Positions 6,684 to 17,093 of a DNA stretch of 64,000 nucleotides are shown one piece after another. Positions within the stretch are counted from its first letter, which is position 1. Each line of letters opens with the position of its first letter. Made by a program: the position numbers and the translations under genes. The notes under the pieces are model-generated. The model was not told the origin of the DNA and ran no database searches. It was given only the letters and a program-made list of their open reading frames with translations. The stretch comes from an uncultured Shewanella sp. (GTDB lineage Bacteria; Pseudomonadota; Gammaproteobacteria; Enterobacterales; Shewanellaceae): the NCBI RefSeq assembly GCF_947491715.1, contig NZ_CANLKR010000005.1:1-64000 (forward strand). Direction: 5' to 3'.

Positions 6684-8300
6684 TTATTCCACCAATTCTG
6701 GGCTGGCTTGTTTAGACACTATCACCATGGTTTCAATATTTCCATCAAGCCCCGCCTCAGTACTACTGAGAGGCTGCCACTCACCACTACTCATATCCCA
6801 TTTACCAATATTATAAATGGGCGAATCAACATTCTCTGTGATCGTAAAAGAACCTGCGGCATAAAGAATATTATTATTTTCAACATAAATAAGAGGTTTG
6901 ACAAAACCAGACTCAACAGGGGGGGAGTTTGCAATAGGCGACCAACTATCAATAACAGGATTATATTGTGCTAATCCTTCTGCGTCGATTTCAACACTGG
7001 TGTCAGACTCATCCGCAACAGAAGTAAAGTTGCCACCAATAAACATGCGATATTTATCGAAAGCCACATACCCCACGACATTGGCATTATCACTGCTAAT
7101 AGAATCACCATCGCAAGGAGGAGCGCCTACTCGGCACGCAACCCCTATATTCATCCATGATGCCAACTCATTATCCCAAGTCGTGATCCCAGGGTAAAAA
7201 AAGCCCCCTACAAACAAGGTATTGGTATAGCTATTAAAAAATAATCCATTAACCGTGTCCTCTACGCCAGCCCCTAAACGTGACCACGCTTGAGTATCAA
7301 TATCATACATAGCAATACGACTGGCAGACTGCGAGTCAATATCGCCAGTAAATTTCCCCCCCAAGTATAGATAACGATTGTCTTCATCCAAAGACAATGA
7401 GGTCACTTGCGCATTAATCGGACTGCTATCACCACTGCCAAGATCCGTCCAAACATCATTCTGCCACTGATAAAGGTAGCCAAAAGCCCCATCGATACCT
7501 GCTAATACATTGGTACCACCGGCAACAAACAAGACTTCACTATTAGGATCCCAATATAAGCTCCTCACCTCCTCAGGTAGCTCACTGTTTAATCCACTCC
7601 AAGTTTCACCATTCCACAGGGCAATGTAATTCACTGACAAGTTATCAATTTCAGTCATGCAACCTGCGGCAAACAAATTACCTGCAGTTTCATCAAGCAC
7701 CAAACTATAAAGCAAACCTAAATCATTATTGGATCCATTACAGCTTTCACTGCTATTTGACCCCGTCGTCCCCAATTGCTTCCATTCGCTGCCATTCCAG
7801 CGGGCAAGATTAATGTTCGTATCCTGATTAAGGTAAGTGTAATGCCCACCCACATAAAGCAGATTCTGTGCCTTCAGCTGATAAGTCACGCTATTATACT
7901 CATTATCAGATAACGTTAATGCCGCCGTCGCATACTCTCCCACATCGAGTTGAGCATCACTTTTTATATACAAATAACAATAACCATCGCTGGCTAATGT
8001 CACTCGCGTTGTCCCTCTTACGACACAAGAAGAAGGAAAGCCTTTCCCATTCATAAATGAAAATGCTGGTATACCTTGTAAATTTCCCAAATGGATATTC
8101 AAATTAATATAAAAAGTATGAGAGGAAGTGGTACTGTCATTTTCAATTAAAATACTTTGAACTGTTAATGAGTTTTGCTCTGTATCGGGTGTCGAAACCG
8201 TAAAAGCTCCAAACTCTCCTGAAGTCGAATCACTACAGGAAGTCAAACTCAATACCATACAAAGAACACACACAGACTGACTAAATTTCAATTTGAACAA
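6684..8300 (-). CDS. secreted lipoprotein with a Rax2-like beta-propeller
   Basis: A 538-residue protein with a lipoprotein signal (LSLTSC lipobox, Cys at about residue 22), then an IgG-like region to about 150. From there it has at least six repeats of about 45-55 residues of the form LYVGG.Y, LFAAGC, LFVAGGTN, LYLGGKFTG, LFVGGFF, MFIGGNFTS, LYAAGSF. Each repeat is followed by a W.....G segment. This (L/F)(Y/F)(V/I)(G/A)G.F pattern is that of Rax2/kelch-like seven-bladed propellers, which usually bind other proteins or glycans. It should be anchored at the outer membrane and face the periplasm or surface. It is convergent with the HxlR gene. Its substrate is unknown. Confidence 0.7.
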   Translation of the reverse strand: MFKLKFSQSVCVLCMVLSLTSCSDSTSGEFGAFTVSTPDTEQNSLTVQSILIENDSTTSSHTFYINLNIHLGNLQGIPAFSFMNGKGFPSSCVVRGTTRVTLASDGYCYLYIKSDAQLDVGEYATAALTLSDNEYNSVTYQLKAQNLLYVGGHYTYLNQDTNINLARWNGSEWKQLGTTGSNSSESCNGSNNDLGLLYSLVLDETAGNLFAAGCMTEIDNLSVNYIALWNGETWSGLNSELPEEVRSLYWDPNSEVLFVAGGTNVLAGIDGAFGYLYQWQNDVWTDLGSGDSSPINAQVTSLSLDEDNRYLYLGGKFTGDIDSQSASRIAMYDIDTQAWSRLGAGVEDTVNGLFFNSYTNTLFVGGFFYPGITTWDNELASWMNIGVACRVGAPPCDGDSISSDNANVVGYVAFDKYRMFIGGNFTSVADESDTSVEIDAEGLAQYNPVIDSWSPIANSPPVESGFVKPLIYVENNNILYAAGSFTITENVDSPIYNIGKWDMSSGEWQPLSSTEAGLDGNIETMVIVSKQASPELVE

Positions 8301-8993
8301 AATGTTATACCTTATTCTTATTAAAAGGGCCCAATAGGCTCATCAATTTTTCCATCTAAAAAGAGGCAAGCCTTTTCTAAAAAGGCAATACACTATAAAC
8401 ATAGATGAAACTATAGCAGGTGCCTAACTTTGTAGAGCTATGATTGAGGACTAATGAAGAATAAAGCCATTCATGACGCTTAATCAGGCATTAACATGCC
8501 AATCCCTAATGTGCTCGCACGTGAGATCATCGACATCAAGTTTAACATTCGCCTTTATAAAACATCATCTACCACAAAAATAAAACCCATAAATAACAAT
8601 AAGCACAATTAAGTCATCCTACGTATCATCAGACAAGAAAATATTAAATAATTAATCTTAAATGGAAAAATAAAGAATGCAAAGAGTAATAATAATTGTA
8701 TATCAATGATATAAAAATATAAAATAATTAACTTATAATCATATTAATGTCACAAACAAGAAAGAAGCAAGATTGACATCAAGTAGAAATAGGAATTAAT
8801 TTGAGTTAATAAGTTCTAAATCTTATAAAAAGAAAGTGAACAAGATAAGAAATATTAACGAATAAAAAAGAGCGTTAATAACGTTAAAAAATTAACATTC
8901 TATTTTAGGGGCAATAAAAACACTCATAACATAAAAAACAATTTTTATTGATTTGCCAAATTTTACATTGGCAATTTGTTCAGGGCTAATAAA
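8301..8993. other. 693-bp AT-rich intergenic region
   Basis: No gene seen. It lies between two divergent secreted-protein genes, so it should hold both promoters. There are several A/T-tract-rich segments (about 8640-8900) but no pattern I can name. Confidence 0.5.
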
Positions 8994-11900
8994 ATGATAA
9001 AAATAATAACCTCAAAAAAGCACATATTAATTAAAACACTATTATTTCCTGCTTTACTATCAATCACTCTGCTTAGTCATGCCGATACCGATCCACTCAA
9101 AGGCCACCATCAATTTATGCCTAAAGAGGATCTATTACTGAATCGTTCCTATTTCAATCAAAATGGTCAAAACGCCTCACACCAATGGAATCAAACTCGT
9201 GCGGGACTGTATTTAATGGAAAATGATCAATTACTCGAATATGATAAGCACACCCCTGCCATTGATTATCAGACCGATAGTAATTACACCACTTGTGCAT
9301 CAAGTACACCTTTATGTGAAAAAAGCCCTGAAATGATCCCTGCTTTTTTATTTAATACTAAAAAGGAATCCATACTCATCGTCGATCGATATCAAGATTA
9401 TGGTAATAATTGGTGGCGTGCCAGAGCCATTTTAGATAAGCAACAAGTCGCGATACACGTACTCAATGAAGGGTTTGATAATTCCAGCAGCTTTGACATT
9501 CCCGATACACACAATTTAGTCAGTGCTGACTTTATTCACAGTGGCCTAGAACAAGTACTTGATATTTCATATCTAAAAAATGGCCCCTACAATGCTAATC
9601 TTCCCACCCAACACTTACGATTTCAGTTTATTCAAGCAAAAAATGGCAATGATCCAAGCCAAGGACTCATCGCCACAGTCCCCAGTTCCCTCGCTGGGAG
9701 TCTAATCGAGTCTCCCACAATAGCCCAAGATGTTCGCTACGGTCGGCCTGTTGTGGGCGATCTCGACTCTGATGGAAATAAAGACGTCGCTTACGTCGGT
9801 AACGGACAAATCAATATTTTTACCGTATGCGCAGGTAATCTCACAGGAACCGTTTGTGAAGGAAAGCAAGCCTTTGATATTGTAAAAAGGGCGCCAGTCG
9901 CTTTTCCTAAGATCTATGACCCTATTACGGCTTCATTTTCTCTCGCTGTAGGTAATTTCCATGGATTTGGTGATGAGCTCTTTTTATCCAGCGTTTACAA
10001 GATCACAGACTCTACTCAAGCAGATAATGGAAAATGGCGAGCGCAAGCAGGAAGCTATCATTTTATAAAAAATAACGATCTCACATTAACGGCCACAAAA
10101 ATAGAAAATCAAAACCTAACAAGTCAAATTGATAAAGCTTACTATGATGCTCTCTACCTAAACGCAGGTGGAATTATTCCAGGAGTGTTAACAGTCGGAA
10201 GTGACGTGTTAATGAATCAAGGCGGCTATGCGTATGCCATTTCCACGAACCCTCACCCTTGGACTCAAGAGCGAGACGAAGCCTGGGTTGTTTTTCAATT
10301 GAATCCTAACATAATGTCTTCTTATTCCTTAGGTAATCTCTTTACATTATACAGCGCTATTCCTGTCAAATTTAGTTTTGCACCCGCTGCTAAAACCATG
10401 AAAGTTTCCATCAAAAGTAATAATTTATGGTCCCAAAATGGTAATAACTTTGATTTTCAGCTTTCTAAAGGCGGCATGTTTGTTCATACCACACCGTTTC
10501 AACTTCAAGGCATTGCTGCGGGTAATTTTCAAACGTTAACCAACTTACCAGATAGCACAACAGTCGTGAAAAAACTCGCGCTTTCCCTTAAAAATACTGA
10601 CGATACAAACAGAAGTGACCAAGATAAAACCGTTCTTTTTACAATAGATAACAATGCGACTTTTCAATACCAATCAGAATTTGACACAGCCGGCAGCCTA
10701 CTTGAACCTTTTTCAGCAGACAGAATGTGGATATACCGCAGAATGTTCCTAAAAGGCTATCGCACCACAGGCGAAGTAGCAGCAGGAGTAGAGAATAACA
10801 TTCACGGTAAAAATGTACTTTACACGGCTGATTTACAAGGTTTATCAGAGCAGTTAGGCTCACCTTTGCACTATCGAGTAACCGATCATGAAACGCCACA
10901 ACTCATATTAGGGGCTCCTCCCTCACATATTGACTTTATTCGTCCATCAGGTGAGAAAACCCCAGCTTTAGTCAACATCAGTTATGCTAGAAACCAAGGT
11001 TCTGAAGCCTATTCGGCCACGTTGGTTAATACTCAAAGCAATGAAAACCAATATGTCTCAACGGATGAAAACAGCCTCACAAATACCCTTGCCTATGATG
11101 AAAGTCATTCAGGAGGGTTAAGTGATACAGGCGTAATTAAAGCAGAAGGTAAAATCAGCTTCGGGGGAAGTTACACCAATCAAAACTTAGACACATTAAC
11201 CCAAAAAAGCACAGCAAAATCTAGCGTTACCATTACAGAAGCGGCTGGCCCCCATGATAAATTAGGCGTGAAATTAACCACTACAGATTATTATTATTAT
11301 CCGGTATTGGGGGAATTATCTTGTCCAAAAGGAAAGCCAAACTGCACTGATAATGAAAGAGGACAACGCTATGTTCAATTAACCATTCCAAGTAGTTCGC
11401 CTATGGTCTTTGGTGATGCCAACATTTTTAAATGGTATCAACCACTGCACGAACCCGGTAATATTTTCTCTTATCCTAAAACCCTAGCTAACATAGAAAG
11501 TCAATATGGCAGCCCCATTAGTGCACTCAGTGACTCAACCATGAGTTATTTGTTAGGCAGTGGCGCCGGTGACTGGCGATTAAATTGGAATAATGGCTTA
11601 TCCACATCAAGTAAAATCACCAATATTAATAGTGGTACTTGGCATTTAGGCATGTCCATGAGTTATGGAACAGGTAAAGCCGCCGAAGCACTAACGGGCT
11701 TGAGTTCAAATAATACCTTCGCCATCAATTACAATGGTGCTGCAAGCGGTTCTTCTGCAACAAGCGGCATATCCAATATCAGTGCAGGTATGTCACTTAA
11801 CATCAAAAGAGCAACCAGTTTTACCAACCCTCAGGCTTATGCCTATGAAGTCACACCTGTCATATTTGGCGATAAAATCGATCCTGTCAAATACACATCT

Positions 11901-13190
11901 GATTGGCGTCCAGAGCCTGGAAAGCAAGCCGTCAGCAATGCCGACCCTAATGCGCTTATTGGCGGCGCACTGCAACTCAATTACTTAGTGCATCGAAATG
12001 GGGGGAACCTTTGGAGTACGAGTGATGACTATAAACAACACATTGATATTGCTTTCAACAACCCTTCTCGTTGGAGCTTTGATCACCCAAGAGCAACCTT
12101 AGATAACGCAGACAATAACTGTATTGGCCATCCTACATCCAACAACTGCGCCATTCCCTATCCTATTAGAGCCGATAGCAATAAACAATTCGCCGATAAT
12201 TTCTACAATATGAGAGGTTTTTTCATTACACCCGTTAACTCAAATGAAATGCGTAATGCCGCTACGGACGGTGAACAACTCTCTTTATCACTGCGAGTCT
12301 ATAATTACAGCCTCACAGATATGCCTGAAAACAGTCAACTTCATGTACAAATTTATCGGCAAAATGTGGCGGCAGATGGAATATCATTAGTGCCTAACTC
12401 TGCTGTACTGATTGGTGATAGAGACATTTTAGGCGGACGCTTATATGGCGCTGACTCTGCAATAGGGCAAAACTGGACAAGCGTTAACGTGAACTGGGAC
12501 ACGACAGGTTTAGCCAATAGTGGGATCCAGAACTATTATTTTTGGGCCGTTGCATGGGCTGAAGATGCCAGCGGTAACATGATAACGGAGATAGATCACA
12601 AAGGCCTAGGGACCACTATCGTACCTTCTCTCTATAATGATATCGCCAATGTGCCAGTCGATAATATCACGCCATATGTGATCAATAATGGCAATGTGCC
12701 CGATAATGGGCAAATCTACAGCGTGACAAATAATGTGGGTATGTTTCAAATGCAATTTACGTTATTTCCAAACAAAACCCAAGCAACATCGATACCAATG
12801 AGCAACTATACTGCTTTTAACATCCCATCGTCACTTAGCCCGACACGTCAACAAAGTGCAATATCTGCTTCGTCTCAACCCTTCTCCCTCTCCAATTTAG
12901 ATTACTCCATCAATAATCAAGGAGTGGATGTCACCGCAACACTATCTAGTACTCATCAATTCAACCGTGCTCGATTATATCTCACAAGCAGCCCAGATAA
13001 CGCTCAACAACAGCTCTTACTCGCCACACTGCAAGTGCCTGCAACCCATGCCGGAGATAAGCGGAATATTCTGCTGCACTTCTCACCAGAGCAATGTGGA
13101 GACATGACTGTAAACTTAACTGTTAATGGCATCATTAAACAAGCAGCCAATGCCAGTGAGCCCCTAGTTATCAATGTTCCATGTTATTAA
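8994..13190 (+). CDS. very large secreted FG-GAP/VCBS-type protein
   Basis: About 1398 residues with an N-terminal Sec signal peptide (MIKIITSKKHILIKTLLFPA, cleavage after SHA). The ATG at 8994 is preferred over a TTG six codons upstream because the signal peptide then has normal length. At about 245-275 there is an FG-GAP/integrin-type repeat (VVGDLDSDGNKDVAYVGNG) with a calcium-binding DxDxDG-like loop. A second related blade follows at about 310-330 (LAVGNFHGFGDELF). The middle is rich in Ser, Asn and Tyr; the C-terminal 150 residues look like Ig-type strands and contain a Cys pair. I cannot assign an enzyme domain. A terminator hairpin follows. Confidence 0.6.
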   Translation: MIKIITSKKHILIKTLLFPALLSITLLSHADTDPLKGHHQFMPKEDLLLNRSYFNQNGQNASHQWNQTRAGLYLMENDQLLEYDKHTPAIDYQTDSNYTTCASSTPLCEKSPEMIPAFLFNTKKESILIVDRYQDYGNNWWRARAILDKQQVAIHVLNEGFDNSSSFDIPDTHNLVSADFIHSGLEQVLDISYLKNGPYNANLPTQHLRFQFIQAKNGNDPSQGLIATVPSSLAGSLIESPTIAQDVRYGRPVVGDLDSDGNKDVAYVGNGQINIFTVCAGNLTGTVCEGKQAFDIVKRAPVAFPKIYDPITASFSLAVGNFHGFGDELFLSSVYKITDSTQADNGKWRAQAGSYHFIKNNDLTLTATKIENQNLTSQIDKAYYDALYLNAGGIIPGVLTVGSDVLMNQGGYAYAISTNPHPWTQERDEAWVVFQLNPNIMSSYSLGNLFTLYSAIPVKFSFAPAAKTMKVSIKSNNLWSQNGNNFDFQLSKGGMFVHTTPFQLQGIAAGNFQTLTNLPDSTTVVKKLALSLKNTDDTNRSDQDKTVLFTIDNNATFQYQSEFDTAGSLLEPFSADRMWIYRRMFLKGYRTTGEVAAGVENNIHGKNVLYTADLQGLSEQLGSPLHYRVTDHETPQLILGAPPSHIDFIRPSGEKTPALVNISYARNQGSEAYSATLVNTQSNENQYVSTDENSLTNTLAYDESHSGGLSDTGVIKAEGKISFGGSYTNQNLDTLTQKSTAKSSVTITEAAGPHDKLGVKLTTTDYYYYPVLGELSCPKGKPNCTDNERGQRYVQLTIPSSSPMVFGDANIFKWYQPLHEPGNIFSYPKTLANIESQYGSPISALSDSTMSYLLGSGAGDWRLNWNNGLSTSSKITNINSGTWHLGMSMSYGTGKAAEALTGLSSNNTFAINYNGAASGSSATSGISNISAGMSLNIKRATSFTNPQAYAYEVTPVIFGDKIDPVKYTSDWRPEPGKQAVSNADPNALIGGALQLNYLVHRNGGNLWSTSDDYKQHIDIAFNNPSRWSFDHPRATLDNADNNCIGHPTSNNCAIPYPIRADSNKQFADNFYNMRGFFITPVNSNEMRNAATDGEQLSLSLRVYNYSLTDMPENSQLHVQIYRQNVAADGISLVPNSAVLIGDRDILGGRLYGADSAIGQNWTSVNVNWDTTGLANSGIQNYYFWAVAWAEDASGNMITEIDHKGLGTTIVPSLYNDIANVPVDNITPYVINNGNVPDNGQIYSVTNNVGMFQMQFTLFPNKTQATSIPMSNYTAFNIPSSLSPTRQQSAISASSQPFSLSNLDYSINNQGVDVTATLSSTHQFNRARLYLTSSPDNAQQQLLLATLQVPATHAGDKRNILLHFSPEQCGDMTVNLTVNGIIKQAANASEPLVINVPCY

Positions 13191-13203
13191 TCTGTCGATT
13201 TTT

Positions 13204-13225
13204 GAGCCCTTCATTGAAGGGCTTA
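13204..13225. terminator. terminator between convergent genes
   Basis: The arms GAGCCCTTC and GAAGGGCTT with a short loop just after the stop of the large secreted protein; an A-rich run follows at 13231. It could serve both convergent genes. Confidence 0.65.
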
Positions 13226-13277
13226 TACTTAAAAAAACGAAGGCTAATTTAGAATATCATCATTACCATATCTTAAA

Positions 13278-13898
13278 TTAGCCAAACATATTCATTTCAG
13301 CATCGACAATATTAATACCTCCGGATGCTAATGACGCCTCATGATCGGCCAAAATCACACCACAGGTTTGTACCTTCGCCTCGTTATCTTCAACCTTAGT
13401 TGCCACTTGACTCATTTCTAATGCATTGTCCGTTACTCTCGCACTGACTTGCTCTAAATGAGTATGGGTAGAATCGATACGAGAGTTTGTTACATTAATG
13501 GTTTGACCTATCGCGCCCAATTGTTGATCCTTTAGTGCAAGCTCTTCTAATACCAATGTCATCTTTGATGCCAGTGCCGCTTTTTGTTCAGCAATTAATT
13601 TTTTTTCTTGAGCTTTGGCGGTATAATCCTCAAGGTTTATAGACCCTTTTTTAACTAAAAATTCAGCCTTATAACCTAATATTGCTTCTGTTTTAGCCCC
13701 TAAGGTGACAGCCGAGTTTAATCCCAAATTAACCTTAGTATACGCGCCTACATATTGAGATGAGGACTGTCCAAAAACAATAGAATTTTTCGTGCCTTTT
13801 ATCATAGTAAAACTGTTTTCAGCCACAATATTGAGTCCCTGTATCGCCTTTTTCACTTTTAGAAAACTCTTTTCTGCGACATTTTCCATAGCTAACAT
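13278..13898 (-). CDS. octad-repeat (VgrG/gp5-needle-like) plus coiled-coil protein
   Basis: A 206-residue protein without signal peptide. Glycines fall at residues 35, 43, 51, 59, 67 and 75, exactly eight apart. Each is usually preceded by V or L (IVFG, YVG, NLG, TLG, ILG), matching the VxGxxxxx octapeptide repeat that builds the trimeric beta-helix needle of T4 gp5 and VgrG. From about residue 88 it becomes a long predicted coiled coil rich in E, K, A and Q up to about 180, ending GGINIVDAEMNMFG. It looks like a trimeric fibrous or spike-like protein. No type VI or phage genes adjoin it, so its role is unknown. MENVAEK at position 4 is an alternative start. Confidence 0.5.
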   Translation of the reverse strand: MLAMENVAEKSFLKVKKAIQGLNIVAENSFTMIKGTKNSIVFGQSSSQYVGAYTKVNLGLNSAVTLGAKTEAILGYKAEFLVKKGSINLEDYTAKAQEKKLIAEQKAALASKMTLVLEELALKDQQLGAIGQTINVTNSRIDSTHTHLEQVSARVTDNALEMSQVATKVEDNEAKVQTCGVILADHEASLASGGINIVDAEMNMFG

Positions 13899-14345
13899 TT
13901 TAACGCCTCACTTACCGAGATATGTCATGGGTATATTTGCTGTTATTTTTTATTAAACACTTACAAATCTTAAACTCTGTTAAAAAGTTCTGTTAAAAAT
14001 GATCCATATTCATTTTTCAATGCTCACAAAATAATACAGAGGCATATTTACCAGTAATAAATGACAAAAAAATGACAGCAAAGCCATTGATGAATAAAAG
14101 CGTTAAACCTGTTCAATCTACAACATCAGTAAACATCTACCATACCTAAACAATGAAAGTTATTAACATCAATAGCAGCTAAAACTTAGATCTAAGAAAT
14201 AAGTATTCATCTAATGTAAAATCAATTTCACAAGGATAGGAAATGTTATCGATTAACTAAATATGTATTGTAATGATTTTTTTAGTGCCCTTCACTTTCG
14301 TCATAACCCACACTAAACACACTTAACGCTGAAAACTAAGTTTCA
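13899..14345. other. 447-bp AT-rich intergenic region
   Basis: No gene seen. It holds the promoter side of the minus-strand octad-repeat gene and the 3' side of the epimerase gene. A direct repeat CTGTTAAAAA occurs twice near 13977-13999. Confidence 0.4.
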
Positions 14346-15353
14346 CTAATCGATTGAATAATATCTCTTATACCAATCGACAAAGCGTGCGATCCCTGTA
14401 TCGATTGGTGTCTGAGGTCGATAATCTATGACCTTAAATAAGTCTTCTGTGTCGGCATAAGTCTGATACACGTCGCCAGATTGCATTGGCAGCATATTCT
14501 TACGGGCAAGCCGCCCAGTTGTTTGTTCAAGGGCATCAATAAAATCCATTAACTTCACCGGGCTACCGTGCCCTAAATTATATACTTTGTAGGGTGCTGA
14601 GCTGCTGGCAGGGGATCCCGTTTCAACCCGCCAAGTTTGACATGTATCAGGGATCACATCCTTAATTTTAATGATCCCTTCAACAATATCATCGATATAA
14701 GTAAAATCACGTTGCATATCACCATGATTATAGACATCAATGGCCTCCCCTTCGTACAAGGCGCGTGTAAATTTAAATAACGCCATATCTGGCCTCCCCC
14801 AAGGACCATAAACGGTAAAAAATCTCAACCCTGTGGTGGGCACTTGGTATAAATGTGAGTAAGTATGCGCCATTAGTTCATTAGACTTTTTCGTTGCCGC
14901 GTAAAGTGAAATAGGATGATCAACGGCATCGGATGTTTGAAAAGGACTTTTTTGGTTTAACCCATAAACAGAGCTGGACGATGCATACACTAAATGCTGA
15001 ATATGATGATGGCGACAACCTTCTAAAATAGTAAGGTGGCCGACTAAATTACTATCAGCGTAAGCCATTGGATTATCTATTGAATAGCGCACGCCTGCCT
15101 GCGCTGCTAAATGAATAACTTTATCAAACCCCTCTTTAGCAAACAAAGCAGCCACGCCTTCTCTATTCGCTAAATCTAACTCTATAAAGCGAAATAAATG
15201 ATGAGTAATATGGACTAAACGGGCTTTTTTCAAACTCACCGAATAATAATCATTAAGGTTATCAATGCCAACAACTTGGTGTCCTTGAGCACATAACTTT
15301 TCAACTACAGCAGCGCCAATAAATCCTGCTGCCCCCGTGACTAAATACTTCAT
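14346..15353 (-). CDS. NAD-dependent sugar epimerase, UDP-glucuronate 4-epimerase type
   Basis: A 335-residue extended short-chain dehydrogenase. The NAD-binding GAAGFIG motif is at residues 7-13, then GIDNLNDYYSVSLK, which is characteristic of the CapI/LspL UDP-glucuronate epimerases. The catalytic Tyr-Lys pair is in SLYAATKKSNELMAH (about 150), and GLRFFTVYGPWGRPDMA is the sugar-binding loop. It would interconvert UDP-glucuronate and UDP-galacturonate in the cytoplasm. It is the last gene of a four-gene operon with two glycosyltransferases, 21 bases after the GT39 stop, suggesting uronic-acid decoration of an envelope glycan. Substrate choice is inferred from family resemblance. Confidence 0.85.
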   Translation of the reverse strand: MKYLVTGAAGFIGAAVVEKLCAQGHQVVGIDNLNDYYSVSLKKARLVHITHHLFRFIELDLANREGVAALFAKEGFDKVIHLAAQAGVRYSIDNPMAYADSNLVGHLTILEGCRHHHIQHLVYASSSSVYGLNQKSPFQTSDAVDHPISLYAATKKSNELMAHTYSHLYQVPTTGLRFFTVYGPWGRPDMALFKFTRALYEGEAIDVYNHGDMQRDFTYIDDIVEGIIKIKDVIPDTCQTWRVETGSPASSSAPYKVYNLGHGSPVKLMDFIDALEQTTGRLARKNMLPMQSGDVYQTYADTEDLFKVIDYRPQTPIDTGIARFVDWYKRYYSID

Positions 15354-15374
15354 TGCGACTTTATCCTTAAGAGA

Positions 15375-17093
15375 CTATTGATAAATTTGCTTCATTGCCT
15401 GAACGTAACGCTGTACTCGCTGGGGTTTTGGACAGGTCGCTAACATTGCATCATGCCCAAATAACAGCCAATGACGCCGATGAGCAATGCCTAAGTCTGT
15501 GGCTTTAGACGGATCAAAACACAATAAATCTTTTGATTTTTGCGTCAACACATAGCGATTAGGCTTTTCTTTCATCCATAGCCAAGCATTCTTATCTTGC
15601 TCTTGTGGAGAAGCTAAATAACTAAAATGCACTAAGGGCATAGGAGAAAAAAGTAAAAACTGTTCTTTAAATCGAGCCAGGCCCACTTCACTGTTTGGTG
15701 CAATATCTTGCTGTATTCTTGTCATAATCGCCTTGGCTGGTGTGCGAGCATCATTCATCACGGGGTAAGCCACTAAACCATATAGTACCCAAGTCAAACC
15801 TATGCCGACAGCATAATGATAAAGACTCAAGTTTATCTGCTTTTGTTGCCGTATGCCGATAAACAAAACACCAATCCAAATCACCGCGCCGCTTAAACAA
15901 AGTAAGGCTAATGGCCCAGTTGTCTCACCCACTTGTCGTGTAATGGCGGGTAATTTAAACAAGCACAAAAAAAACCCAACAACGAGGACCGATGTCAATA
16001 ATATCCCCGTCGAGGCCAGTACTTTATTAAACCATTTTTTAACTTCTGATAATGAGCAGCAGGCCCCAACTAATAACGCAAACATAGGCAAGGCAGGTAA
16101 AATATATAAATTTCGCTTGCCGGGGCTTAAACTAAAAAAAACAACCACTAACCCTACCCAAATCAATAATGATATCGCCACTGGAGAAGCAGTGAGTTTT
16201 CGCCAAAACCCTTTGTTAATCATCAACAGATATAATGGAAACCACAAAAGCGGAATGACACTAATAAAGAAAAAATACCAAGGCTTAATGTGTCCCCACG
16301 AATTAACATAACGCTCAGCCGTTTGCTTAAATAAAATATTATCCCGATATGCTGCAAAGTCAGGATTGTCACTGGTATATGAAAAATACAAAATTGGTGT
16401 CAGCCAAGCGAGCAACACCATCAATAATACCAAGGGGCCTAAAAACAACTGCATATTCATTTGACTGTCAAATCGATACCGCTTGCTATAATGCAATGCA
16501 AAAATGGGAATAAGAAAAAATACCGGTAAAAAGCCCACTCCTTTAGTTAGCACTCCTAACCCCATAAAAAACCATGCGAGCAAGTACCATAATTGAGAAG
16601 GTGCAACAAAAAAATGACGAATAAGCCCATACATACTAATGGTTATCCAGCACGCGACCATTGCATCGATTTGAGCAGTTTTTGCTTGAATGATAAATTG
16701 TGGCGCAATAAGCAATAAGATCGCGGCCTTCTTAGCCACTTTAATATCCCACAACCTTGCACCTAAATCATACACACACAATAAAGTAATCAGACTCGCC
16801 ACGGCATTGGGTAATAAAAACGTCCAAGACAAGGAACCCGTTAGCAGATACAGAATCGCCATTGACCACATAAAAATAGGCGGCTTATCCGGATAAAACT
16901 CCCCTCCTCTTTGGGGGAAAAACCAATTACCCGATGCCACCATTTCTCGTGCCACTTCCACAAAACGAGGCTCATCGGCAGGCCAAGGATCTCGTAATCC
17001 AACGCCTGCAAAAATCACAATAAACCCAATGATAAGTAGCCAAATCAGGGTTTGATAATAGTCTTTTTGCGGCAACGGCATCTCATTATTCAT
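15375..17093 (-). CDS. ArnT-like family 39 glycosyltransferase (integral membrane)
   Basis: About 572 residues with roughly a dozen membrane segments. The first periplasmic loop has GLRDPWPADEPRFVEVAREM, the GT39/ArnT catalytic loop with the essential Asp-Glu. YPDKPPIFMW is the second conserved motif of ArnT-type enzymes. Such enzymes use polyprenyl-phosphate sugars on the periplasmic side, often to modify lipid A. The gene overlaps the end of the VTT-protein gene; starts at 17105, 17093 and 17081 are possible and 17093 is chosen for spacing to an AAAGGAT site. The preceding GT2 gene can supply the polyprenyl-phosphate sugar donor. Confidence 0.85.
   Translation of the reverse strand: MNNEMPLPQKDYYQTLIWLLIIGFIVIFAGVGLRDPWPADEPRFVEVAREMVASGNWFFPQRGGEFYPDKPPIFMWSMAILYLLTGSLSWTFLLPNAVASLITLLCVYDLGARLWDIKVAKKAAILLLIAPQFIIQAKTAQIDAMVACWITISMYGLIRHFFVAPSQLWYLLAWFFMGLGVLTKGVGFLPVFFLIPIFALHYSKRYRFDSQMNMQLFLGPLVLLMVLLAWLTPILYFSYTSDNPDFAAYRDNILFKQTAERYVNSWGHIKPWYFFFISVIPLLWFPLYLLMINKGFWRKLTASPVAISLLIWVGLVVVFFSLSPGKRNLYILPALPMFALLVGACCSLSEVKKWFNKVLASTGILLTSVLVVGFFLCLFKLPAITRQVGETTGPLALLCLSGAVIWIGVLFIGIRQQKQINLSLYHYAVGIGLTWVLYGLVAYPVMNDARTPAKAIMTRIQQDIAPNSEVGLARFKEQFLLFSPMPLVHFSYLASPQEQDKNAWLWMKEKPNRYVLTQKSKDLLCFDPSKATDLGIAHRRHWLLFGHDAMLATCPKPQRVQRYVQAMKQIYQ

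Noticed and set aside
8994..13190. Large secreted protein as an SpvB/Tc-toxin component
   Set aside because: It has FG-GAP-like blades but no RHS repeats, and no Tc partner genes are nearby.
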